A stretch of DNA of 36,844 nt from NCBI RefSeq assembly GCF_032854445.1, contig NW_027018351.1, positions 1 to 36,844 on the forward strand. The letters are read 5' to 3'. The notes beneath the pieces were generated by a model that saw nothing but the letters and a program-made list of their open reading frames with translations, was not told the origin of the DNA and made no database searches. Source of the DNA: Liolophura sinensis (taxonomy: Eukaryota; Mollusca; Polyplacophora; Chitonida; Chitonidae). Of this stretch, positions 23,223 through 35,831 are shown piece after piece. The stretch's first letter is position 1. Each line of letters begins with the position of its first letter. The translations under genes and the position numbers were made by a program.

Positions 23223-25965
23223 CTAATTGAAATCAGGCTACATGTACTATGTACCATCGCGACTGGTCATTACTATATTCAACTTTTGATTATAAGTTAT
23301 GTGCCCTTCGGTAGCCCAGAAGACGTCAAATCTTTGGGCCAAGCCCATTTAACTCACCCAGCAAATGTCTTACTTCTAAGTCGAAGATAAACTTAATCTC
23401 TTTGTCTACATGTAGAAAAACCACACCATTTTTATATAAGAAACACAAGGTACTTGATACAGTCTGCTGTAAAAAGTACAATTGAACACTGACCCACATC
23501 AATAAGGTGCCAAAAGATGCGCAATTGGGCCAGGCATGTCCAGGTGTTGAAAAATTGTAAATTTCCTTGGTTTCCATGGAGTAAGAGCCGTTGCTGGGCA
23601 CGTGATTTTGACATAATTGATCATTCAATTGTGGCAACAGCCAAAAGTATTGGTCGGAGAGCAACGCGGTTTGCACCATTCGATTTCTCGTCACAAAATA
23701 CGTCGGATTAGCCTCTTACCAGCAGCATTGGAACATTTTTTCCACTTTTGGATTTTTGCCTGGTCCTTTTGCTAATTGAAATCGGCTACATGTACTATGT
23801 ACCATCGCGACTGGTCATTACTATATTCAACTTTTGATTATAAGTTATGTGCCCTTCGGTAGCCCAGAAGACGTCAAATCTTTGGGCCAAGCCCATTTAA
23901 CTCACCCAGCAAATGTCTTACTTCTAAGTCGAAGATAAACTCAATGTCTTTATCTACATGTAGAAAAACCACACCATTTTTATATATAAAACACAAGGTA
24001 CTTGATACAGTCTGCTGTAAAAAGTACAATTGAACACTGACCCAAATCAATAAGGTGCCAAAAGATGCGCAATTGGGTCAGGCATCTCCAGGTGTTGAAA
24101 AATTGCAAATTTCCTTGGTTTCCATGGAGTAAGAGCCGTTGCTGGGCACGTGATTTTGACATAAATGATCATTCAATTGTGGCTACAGCCAAAAGTATTG
24201 GTCGGAGAGCAACGCGGTTTGCACCATTCGATTTCTCGTCACAAAATACGTCGGATTAGCCTCTTACCAGCAGCATTGGAACATTTTTTCCACTTTTGGA
24301 TTTTTGCCTGGTCCTTTTGCTAATTGAAATCGGCTACATGTACTATGTACCATCGCGACTGGTCATTACTATATTCAACTTTTGATTATAAGTTATGTGC
24401 CCTTCGGTAGCCCAGAAGACGTCAAATCTTTGGGCCAAGCCCATTTAACTCACCCAGCAAATGTCTTACTTCTAAGTCGAAGATAAACTCAATGTCTTTA
24501 TCTACATGTAGAAAAACCACACCATTTTTAAATAAAAACCACAAGATACTTAATAGAGTCTGCTGTAAAAAGTACAATTGAACACTGACCCACATCAATA
24601 AGGTGCCAAAAGATGCGCAATTGGGCCAGGCATCTCCAGGTGTTGAAAAATTGTAAATTTCCTTTGTTTCCATGGAGTAAGAGCCGTTGCTGAGCACGTA
24701 ATTTTGACATAATTGATCATTCAATTGTGGCAATTGTGGCAAAAGTATTGGTCGGAGAGCAACGCGGTTTGCACCATTCGATTTCTCGTCACAAAATACG
24801 TCGGATTAGCCTCTTACCAGCAGCATTGGAACATTTTTTCCACTTTTGGATTTTTGCCTGGTCCTTTTGCTAATTGAAATCGGCTACATGTACTATGTAC
24901 CATCGCGACTGGTCATTACTATATTCAACTTTTGATTATAAGTCATGTGCCCTTCGGTAGCCCAGAAGACGTCAAATCTTTGGGCCAAGCCCATTTAACT
25001 CACCCAGCAAATGTCTTACCTCTAAGTCGAAGATAAACTCAATGTCTTTATCTACATGTAGAAAAACCACACCATTTTTAAATAAAAACCACAAGATACT
25101 TAATAGAGTCTGCTGTAAAAAGTACAATTGAACACTGACCCACATCAATAAGGTGCCAAAAGATGCGCAATTGGGCCAGGCATCTCCAGGTGTTGAAAAA
25201 TTGTAAATTTCCTTGGTTTCCATGGAGTAAGAGCCGTTGCTGGGCACGTGATTTTGACATAATTGATCATTCAATTGTGGCTACAGCCAAAAGTATTGGT
25301 CGGAGAGCAACGCGGTTTGCACCATTCGATTTCTCGTCACAAAATACGTCGGATTAGCCTCTTACCAGCAGCATTGGAACATTTTTTCCACTTTTGGATT
25401 TTTGCCTGGTCCTTTTGCTAATTGAAATCGGCTACATGTACTATGTACCATCGCGACTGGTCATTACTATATTCAACTTTTGATTATAAGTTATGTGCCC
25501 TTCGGTAGCCCAGAAGACGTCAAATCTTTGGGCCAAGCCCATTTAACTCACCCAGCAAATGTCTTACTTCTAAGTCGAAGATAAACTCAATGTCTTTATC
25601 TACATGTAGAAAAACCACACCATTTTTATATAAAAAACACAAGGTACTTGATACAGTCTGCTGTAAAAAGTACAATTGAACACTGACCCACATCAATAAG
25701 GTCCCAAAAGATGCGGAATTGGGCCAGGCATCTCCAGTTGTTGAAAAATTGTAAATTTCCTTGGTTTCCATGGAGTAAGAGCCGTTGCTGGGCACGTGAT
25801 TTGGATATAAATGATCATTCAATTGTGGCTACAGCCAAAAGTATTGGTCGGAGAGCAACGCAGTTTGCACCATTCGATTTCTCGTCACAAAATACGTCGG
25901 ATTAGCCTCTTACCAGCAGCATTGGAACATTTTTTCCACTTTTGGATTTTTGCCTGGTCCTTTTG
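23223..25965 (+). repeat. Run of five standard units, clean sequence
   Basis: Starts are 23223, 23772, 24320, 24870 and 25418. The first four match 19201-21396 variant for variant with almost none of that copy's single-base indels. The unit at 24320 is 550 bp because it carries the doubled CAATTGTGG. The unit at 25418 has AGGTCCCAAAAG and AACGCAGTTTG and opens the 1,461-bp trimer series. Confidence 0.95.
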
Positions 25966-26330
25966 CTAATTGAAATCGGCTACATGTACTATGTACCATC
26001 GCGACTGGTAATTACTATATTCAACTTTTGATTATAAGTTATGTGCCCTTCGGTAGCCCAGAAGATGTCAAATCTTTGGGCCAAGCCCATTTAACTCACC
26101 CAGCAAGTGTCTTACTTCTAAGTCGAAGATAAACTTAATCTCTTTGTCTACATGTAGAAAAACCACACCATTTTTAGCGTCATTCAATTGTGGCTACAGC
26201 CAAAAGTATTGGTCGGAGAGCAACGCGGTTTGCACCATTCGATTTCTCGTCACAAAATACGTCGGATTAGCCTCTTACCAGCAGCATTGGAGCATTTTTT
26301 CCACTTTTGGATTTTTGCCTGGTCCTTTTG
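25966..26330 (+). repeat. Short 365-bp unit, AGCGTC junction (trimer copy 1)
   Basis: Clean short unit with GGTAATTACT, GAAGATGTC, CAAGTGTC and AGCGTCATTC. It recurs at 27427 and 28888 at an exact 1,461-bp spacing. Confidence 0.95.
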
Positions 26331-27426
26331 CTAATTGAAATCGGCTACATGTACTATGTACCATCGCGACTGGTCATTACTATATTCAACTTTTGATTAT
26401 AAGTTATGTGCCCTTCGGTAGCCCAGAAGACGTCAAATCTTTGGGCCAAGCCCATTTAACTCACCCAGCAAATGTCTTACTTCTAAGTCGAAGATAAACT
26501 CAATGTCTTTATCTACATGTAGAAAAACCACACCATTTTTATATAAAAAACACAAGGTACTTGATACAGTCTGCTGTAAAAAGTACAATTGAACACTGAC
26601 CCACATCAATAAGGTGCCAAAAGATGCGCGATTGGGTCAGGCATCTCCAGGTGTTGAAAAATTGCAAATTTCCTTGGTTTCCATGGAGTAAGAGCCGTTG
26701 CTGGGCACGTAATTTTGACATAAATGATCATTCAATTGTGGCTACAGCCAAAAGTATTGGTCGGAGAGCAACGCGGTTTGCACCATTCGATTTCTCGTCA
26801 CAAAATACGTCGGATTAGCCTCTTACCAGCAGCATTGGAACATTTTTTCCACTTTTGGATTTTTGCCTGGTCCTTTTGCTAATTGAAATCGGCTACATGT
26901 ACTATGTACCATCGCGACTGGTCATTACTATATTCAACTTTTGATTATAAGTTATGTGCCCTTCGGTAGCCCAGAAGACGTCAAATCTTTGGGCCAAGCC
27001 CATTTAACTCACCCAGCAAATGTCTTACTTCTAAGTCGAAGATAAACTCAATGTCTTTATCTACATGTAGATAAACCACACCATTTTTATATAAAAAACA
27101 CAAGGTACTTGATACAGTCTGCTGTAAAAAGTACAATTGAACACTGACCCACATCAATAAGGTGCCAAAAGATGCGGAATTGGGCCAGGCATCTCCAGTT
27201 GTTGAAAAATTGTAAATTTCCTTGGTTTCCATGGAGTAAGAGCCGTTGCTGGGCACGTGATTTGGATATAAATGATCATTCAATTGTGGCTACAGCCAAA
27301 AGTATTGGTCGGAGAGCAACGCGGTTTGCACCATTCGATTTCTCGTCACAAAATACGTCGGATTAGCCTCTTACCAGCAGCATTGGAACATTTTTTCCAC
27401 TTTTGGATTTTTGCCTGGTCCTTTTG
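26331..27426 (+). repeat. Two standard units
   Basis: Starts are 26331 (GATGCGCGATTGGG, GGGCACGTAATTTTG) and 26879 (GATGCGGAATTGG, GATTTGGATATAAATG). Both are 548 bp. The unit at 26879 has GTAGATAAACC, which is private. Confidence 0.95.
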
Positions 27427-27791
27427 CTAATTGAAATCGGCTACATGTACTATGTACCATCGCGACTGGTAATTACTATATTCAACTTTTGATTATAAGT
27501 TATGTGCCCTTCGGTAGCCCAGAAGATGTCAAATCTTTGGGCCAAGCCCATTTAACTCACCCAGCAAGTGTCTTACTTCTAAGTCGAAGATAAACTTAAT
27601 CTCTTTGTCTACATGTAGAAAAACCACACCATTTTTAGCGTCATTCAATTGTGGCTACAGCCAAAAGTATTGGTCGGAGAGCAACGCGGTTTGCACCATT
27701 CGATTTCTCGTCACAAAATACGTCGGATTAGCCTCTTACCAGCAGCATGGGAGCATTTTTTCCACTTTTGGATTTTTGCCTGGTCCTTTTG
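27427..27791 (+). repeat. Short 365-bp unit, AGCGTC junction (trimer copy 2)
   Basis: Matches 25966-26330 except for CAGCATGGGAGC in place of CAGCATTGGAGC near 27746. Confidence 0.95.
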
Positions 27792-28887
27792 CTAATTGAA
27801 ATCGGCTACATGTACTATGTACCATCGCGACTGGTCATTACTATATTCAACTTTTGATTATAAGTTATGTGCCCTTCGGTAGCCCAGAAGACGTCAAATC
27901 TTTGGGCCAAGCCCATTTAACTCACCCAGCAAATGTCTTACTTCTAAGTCGAAGATAAACTCAATGTCTTTATCTACATGTAGAAAAACCACACCATTTT
28001 TATATAAAAAACACAAGGTACTTGATACAGTCTGCTGTAAAAAGTACAATTGAACACTGACCCACATCAATAAGGTGCCAAAAGATGCGCGATTGGGTCA
28101 GGCATCTCCAGGTGTTGAAAAATTGCAAATTTCCTTGGTTTCCATGGAGTAAGAGCCGTTGCTGGGCACGTAATTTTGACATAAATGATCATTCAATTGT
28201 GGCTACAGCCAAAAGTATTGGTCGGAGAGCAACGCGGTTTGCACCATTCGATTTCTCGTCACAAAATACGTCGGATTAGCCTCTTACCAGCAGCATTGGA
28301 ACATTTTTTCCACTTTTGGATTTTTGCCTGGTCCTTTTGCTAATTGAAATCGGCTACATGTACTATGTACCATCGCGACTGGTCATTACTATATTCAACT
28401 TTTGATTATAAGTTATGTGCCCTTCGGTAGCCCAGAAGACGTCAAATCTTTGGGCCAAGCCCATTTAACTCACCCAGCAAATGTCTTACTTCTAAGTCGA
28501 AGATAAACTCAATGTCTTTATCTACATGTAGAAAAACCACACCATTTTTATATAAAAAACACAAGGTACTTGATACAGTCTGCTGTAAAAAGTACAATTG
28601 AACACTGACCCACATCAATAAGGTGCCAAAAGATGCGGAATTGGGCCAGGCATCTCCAGTTGTTGAAAAATTGTAAATTTCCTTGGTTTCCATGGAGTAA
28701 GAGCCGTTGCTGGGCACGTGATTTGGATATAAATGATCATTCAATTGTGGCTACAGCCAAAAGTATTGGTCGGAGAGCAACGCGGTTTGCACCATTCGAT
28801 TTCTCGTCACAAAATACGTCGGATTAGCCTCTTACCAGCAGCATTGGAACATTTTTTCCACTTTTGGATTTTTGCCTGGTCCTTTTG
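27792..28887 (+). repeat. Two standard units
   Basis: Starts are 27792 and 28340. They repeat 26331-27426 with the same GATGCGCGATTGGG and GATGCGGAATTGG haplotypes. Confidence 0.95.
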
Positions 28888-29252
28888 CTAATTGAAATCG
28901 GCTACATGTACTATGTACCATCGCGACTGGTAATTACTATATTCAACTTTTGATTATAAGTTATGTGCCCTTCGGTAGCCCAGAAGATGTCAAATCTTTG
29001 GGCCAAGCCCATTTAACTCACCCAGCAAGTGTCTTACTTCTAAGTCGAAGATAAACTTAATCTCTTTGTCTACATGTAGAAAAACCACACCATTTTTAGC
29101 GTCATTCAATTGTGGCTACAGCCAAAAGTATTGGTCGGAGAGCAACGCGGTTTGCACCATTCGATTTCTCGTCACAAAATACGTCGGATTAGCCTCTTAC
29201 CAGCAGCATTGGAGCATTTTTTCCACTTTTGGATTTTTGCCTGGTCCTTTTG
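28888..29252 (+). repeat. Short 365-bp unit, AGCGTC junction (trimer copy 3, last short unit)
   Basis: Same haplotype as 25966 and 27427. No short unit occurs in the remaining 7.6 kb. Confidence 0.95.
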
Positions 29253-32200
29253 CTAATTGAAATCGGCTACATGTACTATGTACCATCGCGACTGGTCATT
29301 ACTATATTCAACTTTTGATTATAAGTTATGTGCCCTTCGGTAGCCCAGAAGACGTCAAATCTTTGGGCCAAGCCCATTTAACTCACCCAGCAAATGTCTT
29401 ACTTCTAAGTCGAAGATAAACTCAATGTCTTTATCTACATGTAGAAAAACCACACCATTTTTAAATAAAAACCACAAGATACTTAATAGAGTCTGCTGTA
29501 AAAAGTACAATTGAACACTGACCCACATCAATAAGGTGCCAAAAGATGCGCAATTGGGCCAGGCATCTCCAGGTGTTGAAAAATTGTAAATTTCCTTGGT
29601 TTCCATGGAGTAAGAGCCGTTGCTGGGCACGTGATTTTGACATAATTGATCATTCAATTGTGGCAACAGCCAAAAGTATTGGTCGGAGAGCAACGCGGTT
29701 TGCACCATTCGATTTCTCGTCACAAAATACGTCGGATTAGCCTCTTACCAGCAGCATTGGAACATTTTTTCCACTTTTGGATTTTTGCCTGGTCCTTTTG
29801 CTAATTGAAATCGGCTACATGTACTATGTACCATCGCGACTGGTCATTACTATATTCAACTTTTGATTATAAGTTATGTGCCCTTCGGTAGCCCAGAAGA
29901 CGTCAAATCTTTGGGCCAAGCCCATTTAACTCACCCAGCAAATGTCTTACTTCTAAGTCGAAGATAAACTCAATGTCTTTATCTACATGTAGAAAAACCA
30001 CACCATTTTTATATATAAAACACAAGGTACTTGATACAGTCTGCTGTAAAAAGTACAATTGAACACTGACCCACATCAATAAGGTGCCAAAAGATGCGCA
30101 ATTGGGCCAGGCATCTCCAGTTGTTGAAAAATTGTAAATTTCCTTGGTTTCCATGGAGTAAGAGCCGTTGCTGGGCACGTGATTTTGACATAAATGATCA
30201 TTCAATTGTGGCTACAGCCAAAAGTATTGGTCGGAGAGCAACGCGGTTTGCACCATTCGATTTCTCGTCACAAAATACGTCGGATTAGCCTCTTACCAGC
30301 AGCATTGGAGCATTTTTTCCACTTTTGGATTTTTGCCTGGTCCTTTTGCTAATTGAAATCGGCTACATGTACTATGTACCATCGCGACTGGTCATTACTA
30401 TATTCAACTTTTGATTATAAGTTATGTGCCCTTCGGTAGCCCAGAAGACGTCAAATCTTTGGGCCAAGCCCATTTAACTCACCCAGCAAATGTCTTACTT
30501 CTAAGTCGAAGATAAACTCAATGTCTTTATCTACATGTAGAAAAACCACACCATTTTTATATAAAAAACACAAGGTACTTGATACAGTCTGCTGTAAAAA
30601 GTACAATTGAACACTGACCCACATCAATAAGGTGCCAAAAGATGCGCGATTGGGTCAGGCATCTCCAGGTGTTGAAAAATTGCAAATTTCCTTGGTTTCC
30701 ATGGAGTAAGAGCCGTTGCTGGGCACGTGATTTTGACATAAATGATGATTCAATTGGGGCTACAGCCAAAAGTATTGGTCGGAGAGCAACGCGGTTTGCA
30801 CCATTCGATTTTTCGTCACAAAATACGTCGGATTAGCCTCTTACCAGCAGCATTGGAGCATTTCTTCCACTTTTGGATTTTTGCCTGGTCCTTTTGCTAA
30901 TTGAAATCGGCTACATGTACTATGTACCATCGCGACTGGTCATTACTATATTCAACTTTTGATTATAAGTTATGTGCCCTTCGGTAGCCCAGAAGACGTC
31001 AAATCTCTGGGCCAAGCCCATTTAACTCACCCAGCAAATGTCTTACTTCTAAGTCGAAGATAAACTCAATGTCTTTATCTACATGTAGAAAAACCACACC
31101 ATTTTTAAATAAAAACCACAAGATACTTAATAGAGTCTGCTGTAAAAAGTACAATTGAACACTGACCCACATCAATAAGGTGCCAAAAGATGCGCAATTG
31201 GGTCAGGCATCTCCAGGTGTTGAAAAATTGTAAATTTCCTTGGTTTCCATGGAGTAAGAGCCGTTGCTGGGCACGTGATTTTGACATAATTGATCATTCA
31301 ATTGTGGCTACAGCCAAAAGTATTGGTCGGAGAGCAACGCGGTTTGCACCATTCGATTTTTCGTCACAAAATACGTCGGATTAGCCTCTTACCAGCAGCA
31401 TTGGAGCATTTTTTCCACTTTTGGATTTTTGCCTGGTCCTTTTGCTAATTGAAATCGGCTACATGTACTATGTACCATCGCGACTGGTCATTACTATATT
31501 CAACTTTTGATTATAAGTTATGTGCCCTTCGGTAGCCCAGAAGACGTCAAATCTCTGGGCCAAGCCCATTTAACTCACCCAGCAAATGTCTTACTTCTAA
31601 GTCGAAGATAAACTCAATGTCTTTATCTACATGTAGAAAAACCACACCATTTTTAAATAAAAACCACAAGATACTTAATAGAGTCTGCTGTAAAAAGTAC
31701 AATTGAACACTGACCCACATCAATAAGGTGCCAAAAGATGCGCAATTGGGCCAGGCATCTCCAGGTGTTGAAACATTGTAAATTTCCTTGGTTTCCATGG
31801 AGTAAGAGCCGTTGCTGGGCACGTGATTTTGACATAATTGATCATTCAATTGTGGCTACAGCCAAAAGTATTGGTCGGAGAGCAACGCGGTTTGCACCAT
31901 TCGATTTCTCGTCACAAAATACGTCGGATTAGCCTCTTACCAGCAGCATTGGAACATTTTTTCCACTTTGGATTTTTGCCTGGTCCTTTTGCTAATTGAA
32001 ATCGGCTACATGTACTATGTACCATCGCGACTGGTCATTACTATATTCAACTTTTGATTATAAGTTATGTGCCCTTCGGTAGCCCAGAAGACGTCAAATC
32101 TTTGGGCCAAGCCCATTTAACTCACCCAGCAAATGTCTTACTTCTAAGTCGAAGATAAACTTAATGTCTTTATCTACATGTAGAAAAACCACACCATTTT

Positions 32201-34183
32201 TATATAAAAAACACAAGGTACTTGATACAGTCTGCTGTAAAAAGTACAATTGAACACTGACCCACATCAATAAGGTGCCAAAAGATGCGCAATTGGGTCA
32301 GGCATCTCCAGGTGTTGAAAAATTGCAAATTTCCCTGGTTTCCATGGAGTAAGAGCCGTTGCTGGGCACGTGATTTTGACATAAATAATCATTCAATTGT
32401 GGCTACAGCCAAAAGTATTGGTCGGAGAGCAACGCGGTTTGCACCATTCGATTTCTCGTCACAAAATACGTCGGATTAGCCTCTTACCAGCAGCATTGGA
32501 ACATTTTTTCCACTTTTGGATTTTTGCCTGGTCCTTTTGCTAATTGAAATCGGCTACATGTACTATGTACCATCGCGACTGGTCATTACTATATTCAACT
32601 TTTGATTATAAGTTATGTGCCCTTCGGTAGCCCAGAAGACGTCAAATCTTTGGGCCAAGCCCATTTAACTCACCCAGCAAATGTCTTACTTCTAAGTCGA
32701 AGATAAACTCAATGTCTTTATCTACATGTAGAAAAACCACACCATTTTTATATAAAAAACACAAGGTACTTGATACAGTCTGCTGTAAAAAGTACAATTG
32801 AACACTGACCCACATCAATAAGGTGCCAAAAGATGCGCATTTGGGTCAGGTATCTCCAGGTGTTGAAAAATTGGAAATTTCCTTGGTTTCCATGGAGTAA
32901 GAGCCGTTGCTGGGCACGTGATTTTGACATAAATGATCATTCAATTGTGGCTACAGCCAAAAGTATTGGTCGGAGAGCAACGCGGTTTGCACCATTCGAT
33001 TTCTCGTCAAAAAACACGTCGGATTAGCCTCTTACCAGCAGCATTGGAACATTTTTTCCACTTTTGGATTTTTGCCTGGTCCTTTTGCTAATTGAAATCG
33101 GCTACATGTACTATGTACCATCGCGACTGGTCATTACTATATTCAACTTTTGATTATAAGTTATGTGCCCTTCGGTAGCCCAGAAGATGTCAAATCTTTG
33201 GGCCAAGCCCATTTAACTCACCCAGCAAATGTCTTACTTCTAAATCGAAGATAAACTTAATCTCTTTGTCTACATGTAGAAAAACCACACCATTTTTATA
33301 TAAAAAACACAAGGTACTTGATACAGTCTGCTGTAAAAAGTACAATTGAACACTGACCCACATCAATAAGGTGTCAAAAGATGCGCAATTGGGTCAGGCA
33401 TCTCCAGGTGTTGAAAAATTGCAAATTTCCTTGGTTTCCATGGAGTAAGAGCCGTTGCTGGGCACGTGATTTTGACATAAATGATCATTCAATTGTGGCT
33501 ACAGCCAAAAGTATTGGTCGGAGAGCAACGCGGTTTGCACCATTCGATTTCTCGTCACAAAATACGTCGGATTAGCTTCTTACCAGCAGCATTGGAACAT
33601 TTTTTCCACTTTTGGATTTTTGCCTGGTCCTTTTGCTAATTGAAATCGGCTACATGTACTATGTACCATCGCGACTGGTCATTACTATATTCAACTTTTG
33701 ATTATAAGTTATGTGCCCTTCGGTAGCCCAGAAGACGTCAAGTCTTTGGGCCAAGCCCATTTAACTCACCCAGCAAATGTCTTACTTCTAAGTCGAAGAT
33801 AAACTCAATGTCTTTATCTACATGTAGAAAAACCACACCATTTTTATATAAAAAACACAAGGTACTTGATACAGTCTGCTGTAAAAAGTACAATTGAACA
33901 CTGACCCACATCAATAAGGTGTCAAAAGATGCGCAATTGGGTCAGGCATCTCCAGCTGTTGAAAAATTGCAAATTTCCTTGGTTTCCATGGAGTAAGAGC
34001 CGTTGCTGGGCACGTGATTTTGACATAAATGATGATTCAATTGTGGCTACAGCCAAAAGTATTGGTCGGAGAGCAACGCGGTTTGCACCATTCGATTTCT
34101 CGTCACAAAATACGTCGGATTAGCCTCTTACCAGCAGCATTGGAACATTTTTTCCACTTTTGGATTTTTGCCTGGTCCTTTTG
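29253..34183 (+). repeat. Run of nine standard units, no length variants
   Basis: Starts are 29253, 29801, 30349, 30897, 31445, 31992, 32540, 33088 and 33636. Types are II, I, I, II, II, I, I, I, I. The units at 30897 and 31445 share CAAATCTCTGGGCC. The units at 30349 and 30897 share CGATTTTTCGTC. The unit at 32540 has GATGCGCATTTGGG, AATTGGAAATTTCC and AAAACACGTCGG. The unit at 33088 has AAATCGAAG and TTAGCTTCTTACC. Indels are rare. Confidence 0.95.
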
Positions 34184-35831
34184 CTAATTGAAATCGGCTA
34201 CATGTACTATGTACCATCGCGACCGGTCATTACTATATTCAACTTTTGATTATAAGTTATGTGCCCTTCGGTAGCCCAGAAGACGTCAAATCTTTGGGCC
34301 AAGCCCATTTAACTCACCCAGCAAATGTCTTACTTCTAAGTCGAAGATAAACTCAATGTCTTTATCTACATGTAGAAAAACCACACCATTTTTATATAAA
34401 AAAACACAAGGTACTTGATACAGTCTGCTGTAAAAAGTACAATTGAACACTGACCCACATCAATAAGGTGCCAAAAGATGCGCATTTGGGTCAGGCATCT
34501 CCAGGTGTTGAAAAATTGGAAATTTCCTTGGTTTCCATGGAGTAAGAGCCGTTGCTGGGCACGTGATTTTGACATAAATGATCATTGAATTGTGGCTACA
34601 GCCAAAAGTATTGGTCGGAGAGCAACGCGGTTTGCACCATTCGATTTCTCGTCACAAAACACGTCGGATTAGCCTCTTACCAGCAGCATTGGAACATTTT
34701 TTCCACTTTTGGATTTTTGCCTGGTCCTTTTGCTAATTGAAATCGGCTACATGTACTATGTACCATCGCGACTGGTCATTACTATATTCAACTTTTGATT
34801 ATAAGTTATGTGCCCTTCGGTAGCCCAGAAGATGTCAAATCTTTGGGCAAGCCCATTTAACTCACCCAGCAAATGTCTTACTTCTAAATCGAAGATAAAC
34901 TTAATCTCTTTGTCTACATGTAGAAAAACCACACCATTTTTATAAAAAAAAACACAATGTACTTGATACAGTCTGCTGTAAAAAGTACAATTGAACACTG
35001 ACCCACATCAATAAGGTGTCAAAAGATGCGCAATTGGGTCAGGGCATCTCCAGGTGTTGAAAAATTGCAAATTTCCTTGGTTTCCATGGAGTAAGAGCCG
35101 TTGCTGGGCACGTGATTTTGACATGAATGATGATTCAATTGTGGCTACAGCCAAAAGTATTGGTCGGAGAGCAACGCGGTTTGCACCATTCGATTTCTCG
35201 TCACAAAATACGTCGGATTAGCCTCTTACCAGCAGCATTGGAACATTTTTTCCACTTTGGATTTTTGCCTGGTCCTTTTGCTAATTGAAATCGGCTACAT
35301 GTACTATGTACCATCGCGACTGGTCATTACTATATTCAACTTTTGATTATAAGTTATGTGCCCTTCGGTAGCCAGAAGACGTCAAGTCAGTGGGCCAAGC
35401 CCATTTAACTCACCCAGCAAATGTCTTACTTCTAAGTCGAAGATAAACTCAATGTCTTTATCTACATGTAGAAAAACCCACACCATTTTTATATAAAAAA
35501 CACAAGGTACTTGATTACAGTCTGCTGTAAAAAGTACAATTGAACACCTGACCCACATCAATAAGGTGCCAAAAGATGCGCATTGGGTCAGGCATCTCCA
35601 GCTGTTGAAAAATTGTAAATTTCCTTGGTTTCCATGGAGTAAGAGCCGTTTGCTGGGCACGTGATTTTGATATAAATGATGATTCAGTTGTGGCTACAGC
35701 CAAAAGTATTGGTCGGAGAGCAACGCGGTTTGCACCATTCGATTTCTCGTCACAAAATACGTCGGGATTAGCCTCTTACCAGCAGCATTGGAACATTTTT
35801 TCCACTTTTGGTTTTTTGCCTGGTCCTTTTG
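32540..35831 (+). repeat. 1.64-kb three-unit higher-order repeat, two copies
   Basis: Units 32540, 33088 and 33636 correspond to 34184, 34733 and 35281. The shared haplotypes are GATGCGCATTTGGG with AATTGGAAATTTCC; GAAGATGTC with AAATCGAAG and GTGTCAAAAG; and CGTCAAGTC with CATCTCCAGCTG. The offset is 1,644-1,648 bp. Units 35832 and 36381 again resemble 33088 and 33636 (TTAGCTTCTTACC, CGTCAAGTC), so exchange has also occurred with a register of five units. Confidence 0.75.

Larger units (their letters stand above)
17739..25417 (+). repeat. 4.02-kb eight-unit higher-order block, two tandem copies
   Basis: Copy 1 is 17739-21761. Copy 2 runs from 21762 to about 25450. The order is full (AGTCATGTG), full (GATGCGGAATTGG), short, full (TATAAGAAAC), full (TATATATAAAAC), full (doubled CAATTGTGG), full (AGTCATGTG); copy 1 then has a short unit where copy 2 continues into a full one. 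Variants recur at a 4,018-4,023 bp offset. The differences I noticed between the copies are nearly all single-base indels, concentrated in copy 1. Confidence 0.88.
25418..29455 (+). repeat. 1,461-bp trimeric higher-order repeat, ~2.8 copies
   Basis: The pattern is full (GATGCGGAATTGG), short (AGCGTC), full (GATGCGCGATTGGG): 548 + 365 + 548 = 1,461 bp. Copies start at 25418, 26879 and 28340, exactly 1,461 bp apart. The third copy switches near 29455, where the expected type I segment is replaced by type II AAATAAAAACC. I noticed only four single-base differences between copies (near 25703, 25862, 27071 and 27749), so the amplification looks very recent. Confidence 0.93.

Noticed and set aside
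414-35660. Recurrent 60-131-aa minus-strand frames (for example 2687-2989, 7618-8013, 23326-23694), some with a hydrophobic stretch
   Set aside because: Two overlapping minus-strand frames are open over the same bases, and lengths change with each indel. The 548-bp and 365-bp periods are not multiples of three, so no frame runs through consecutive units. No recognisable domain.
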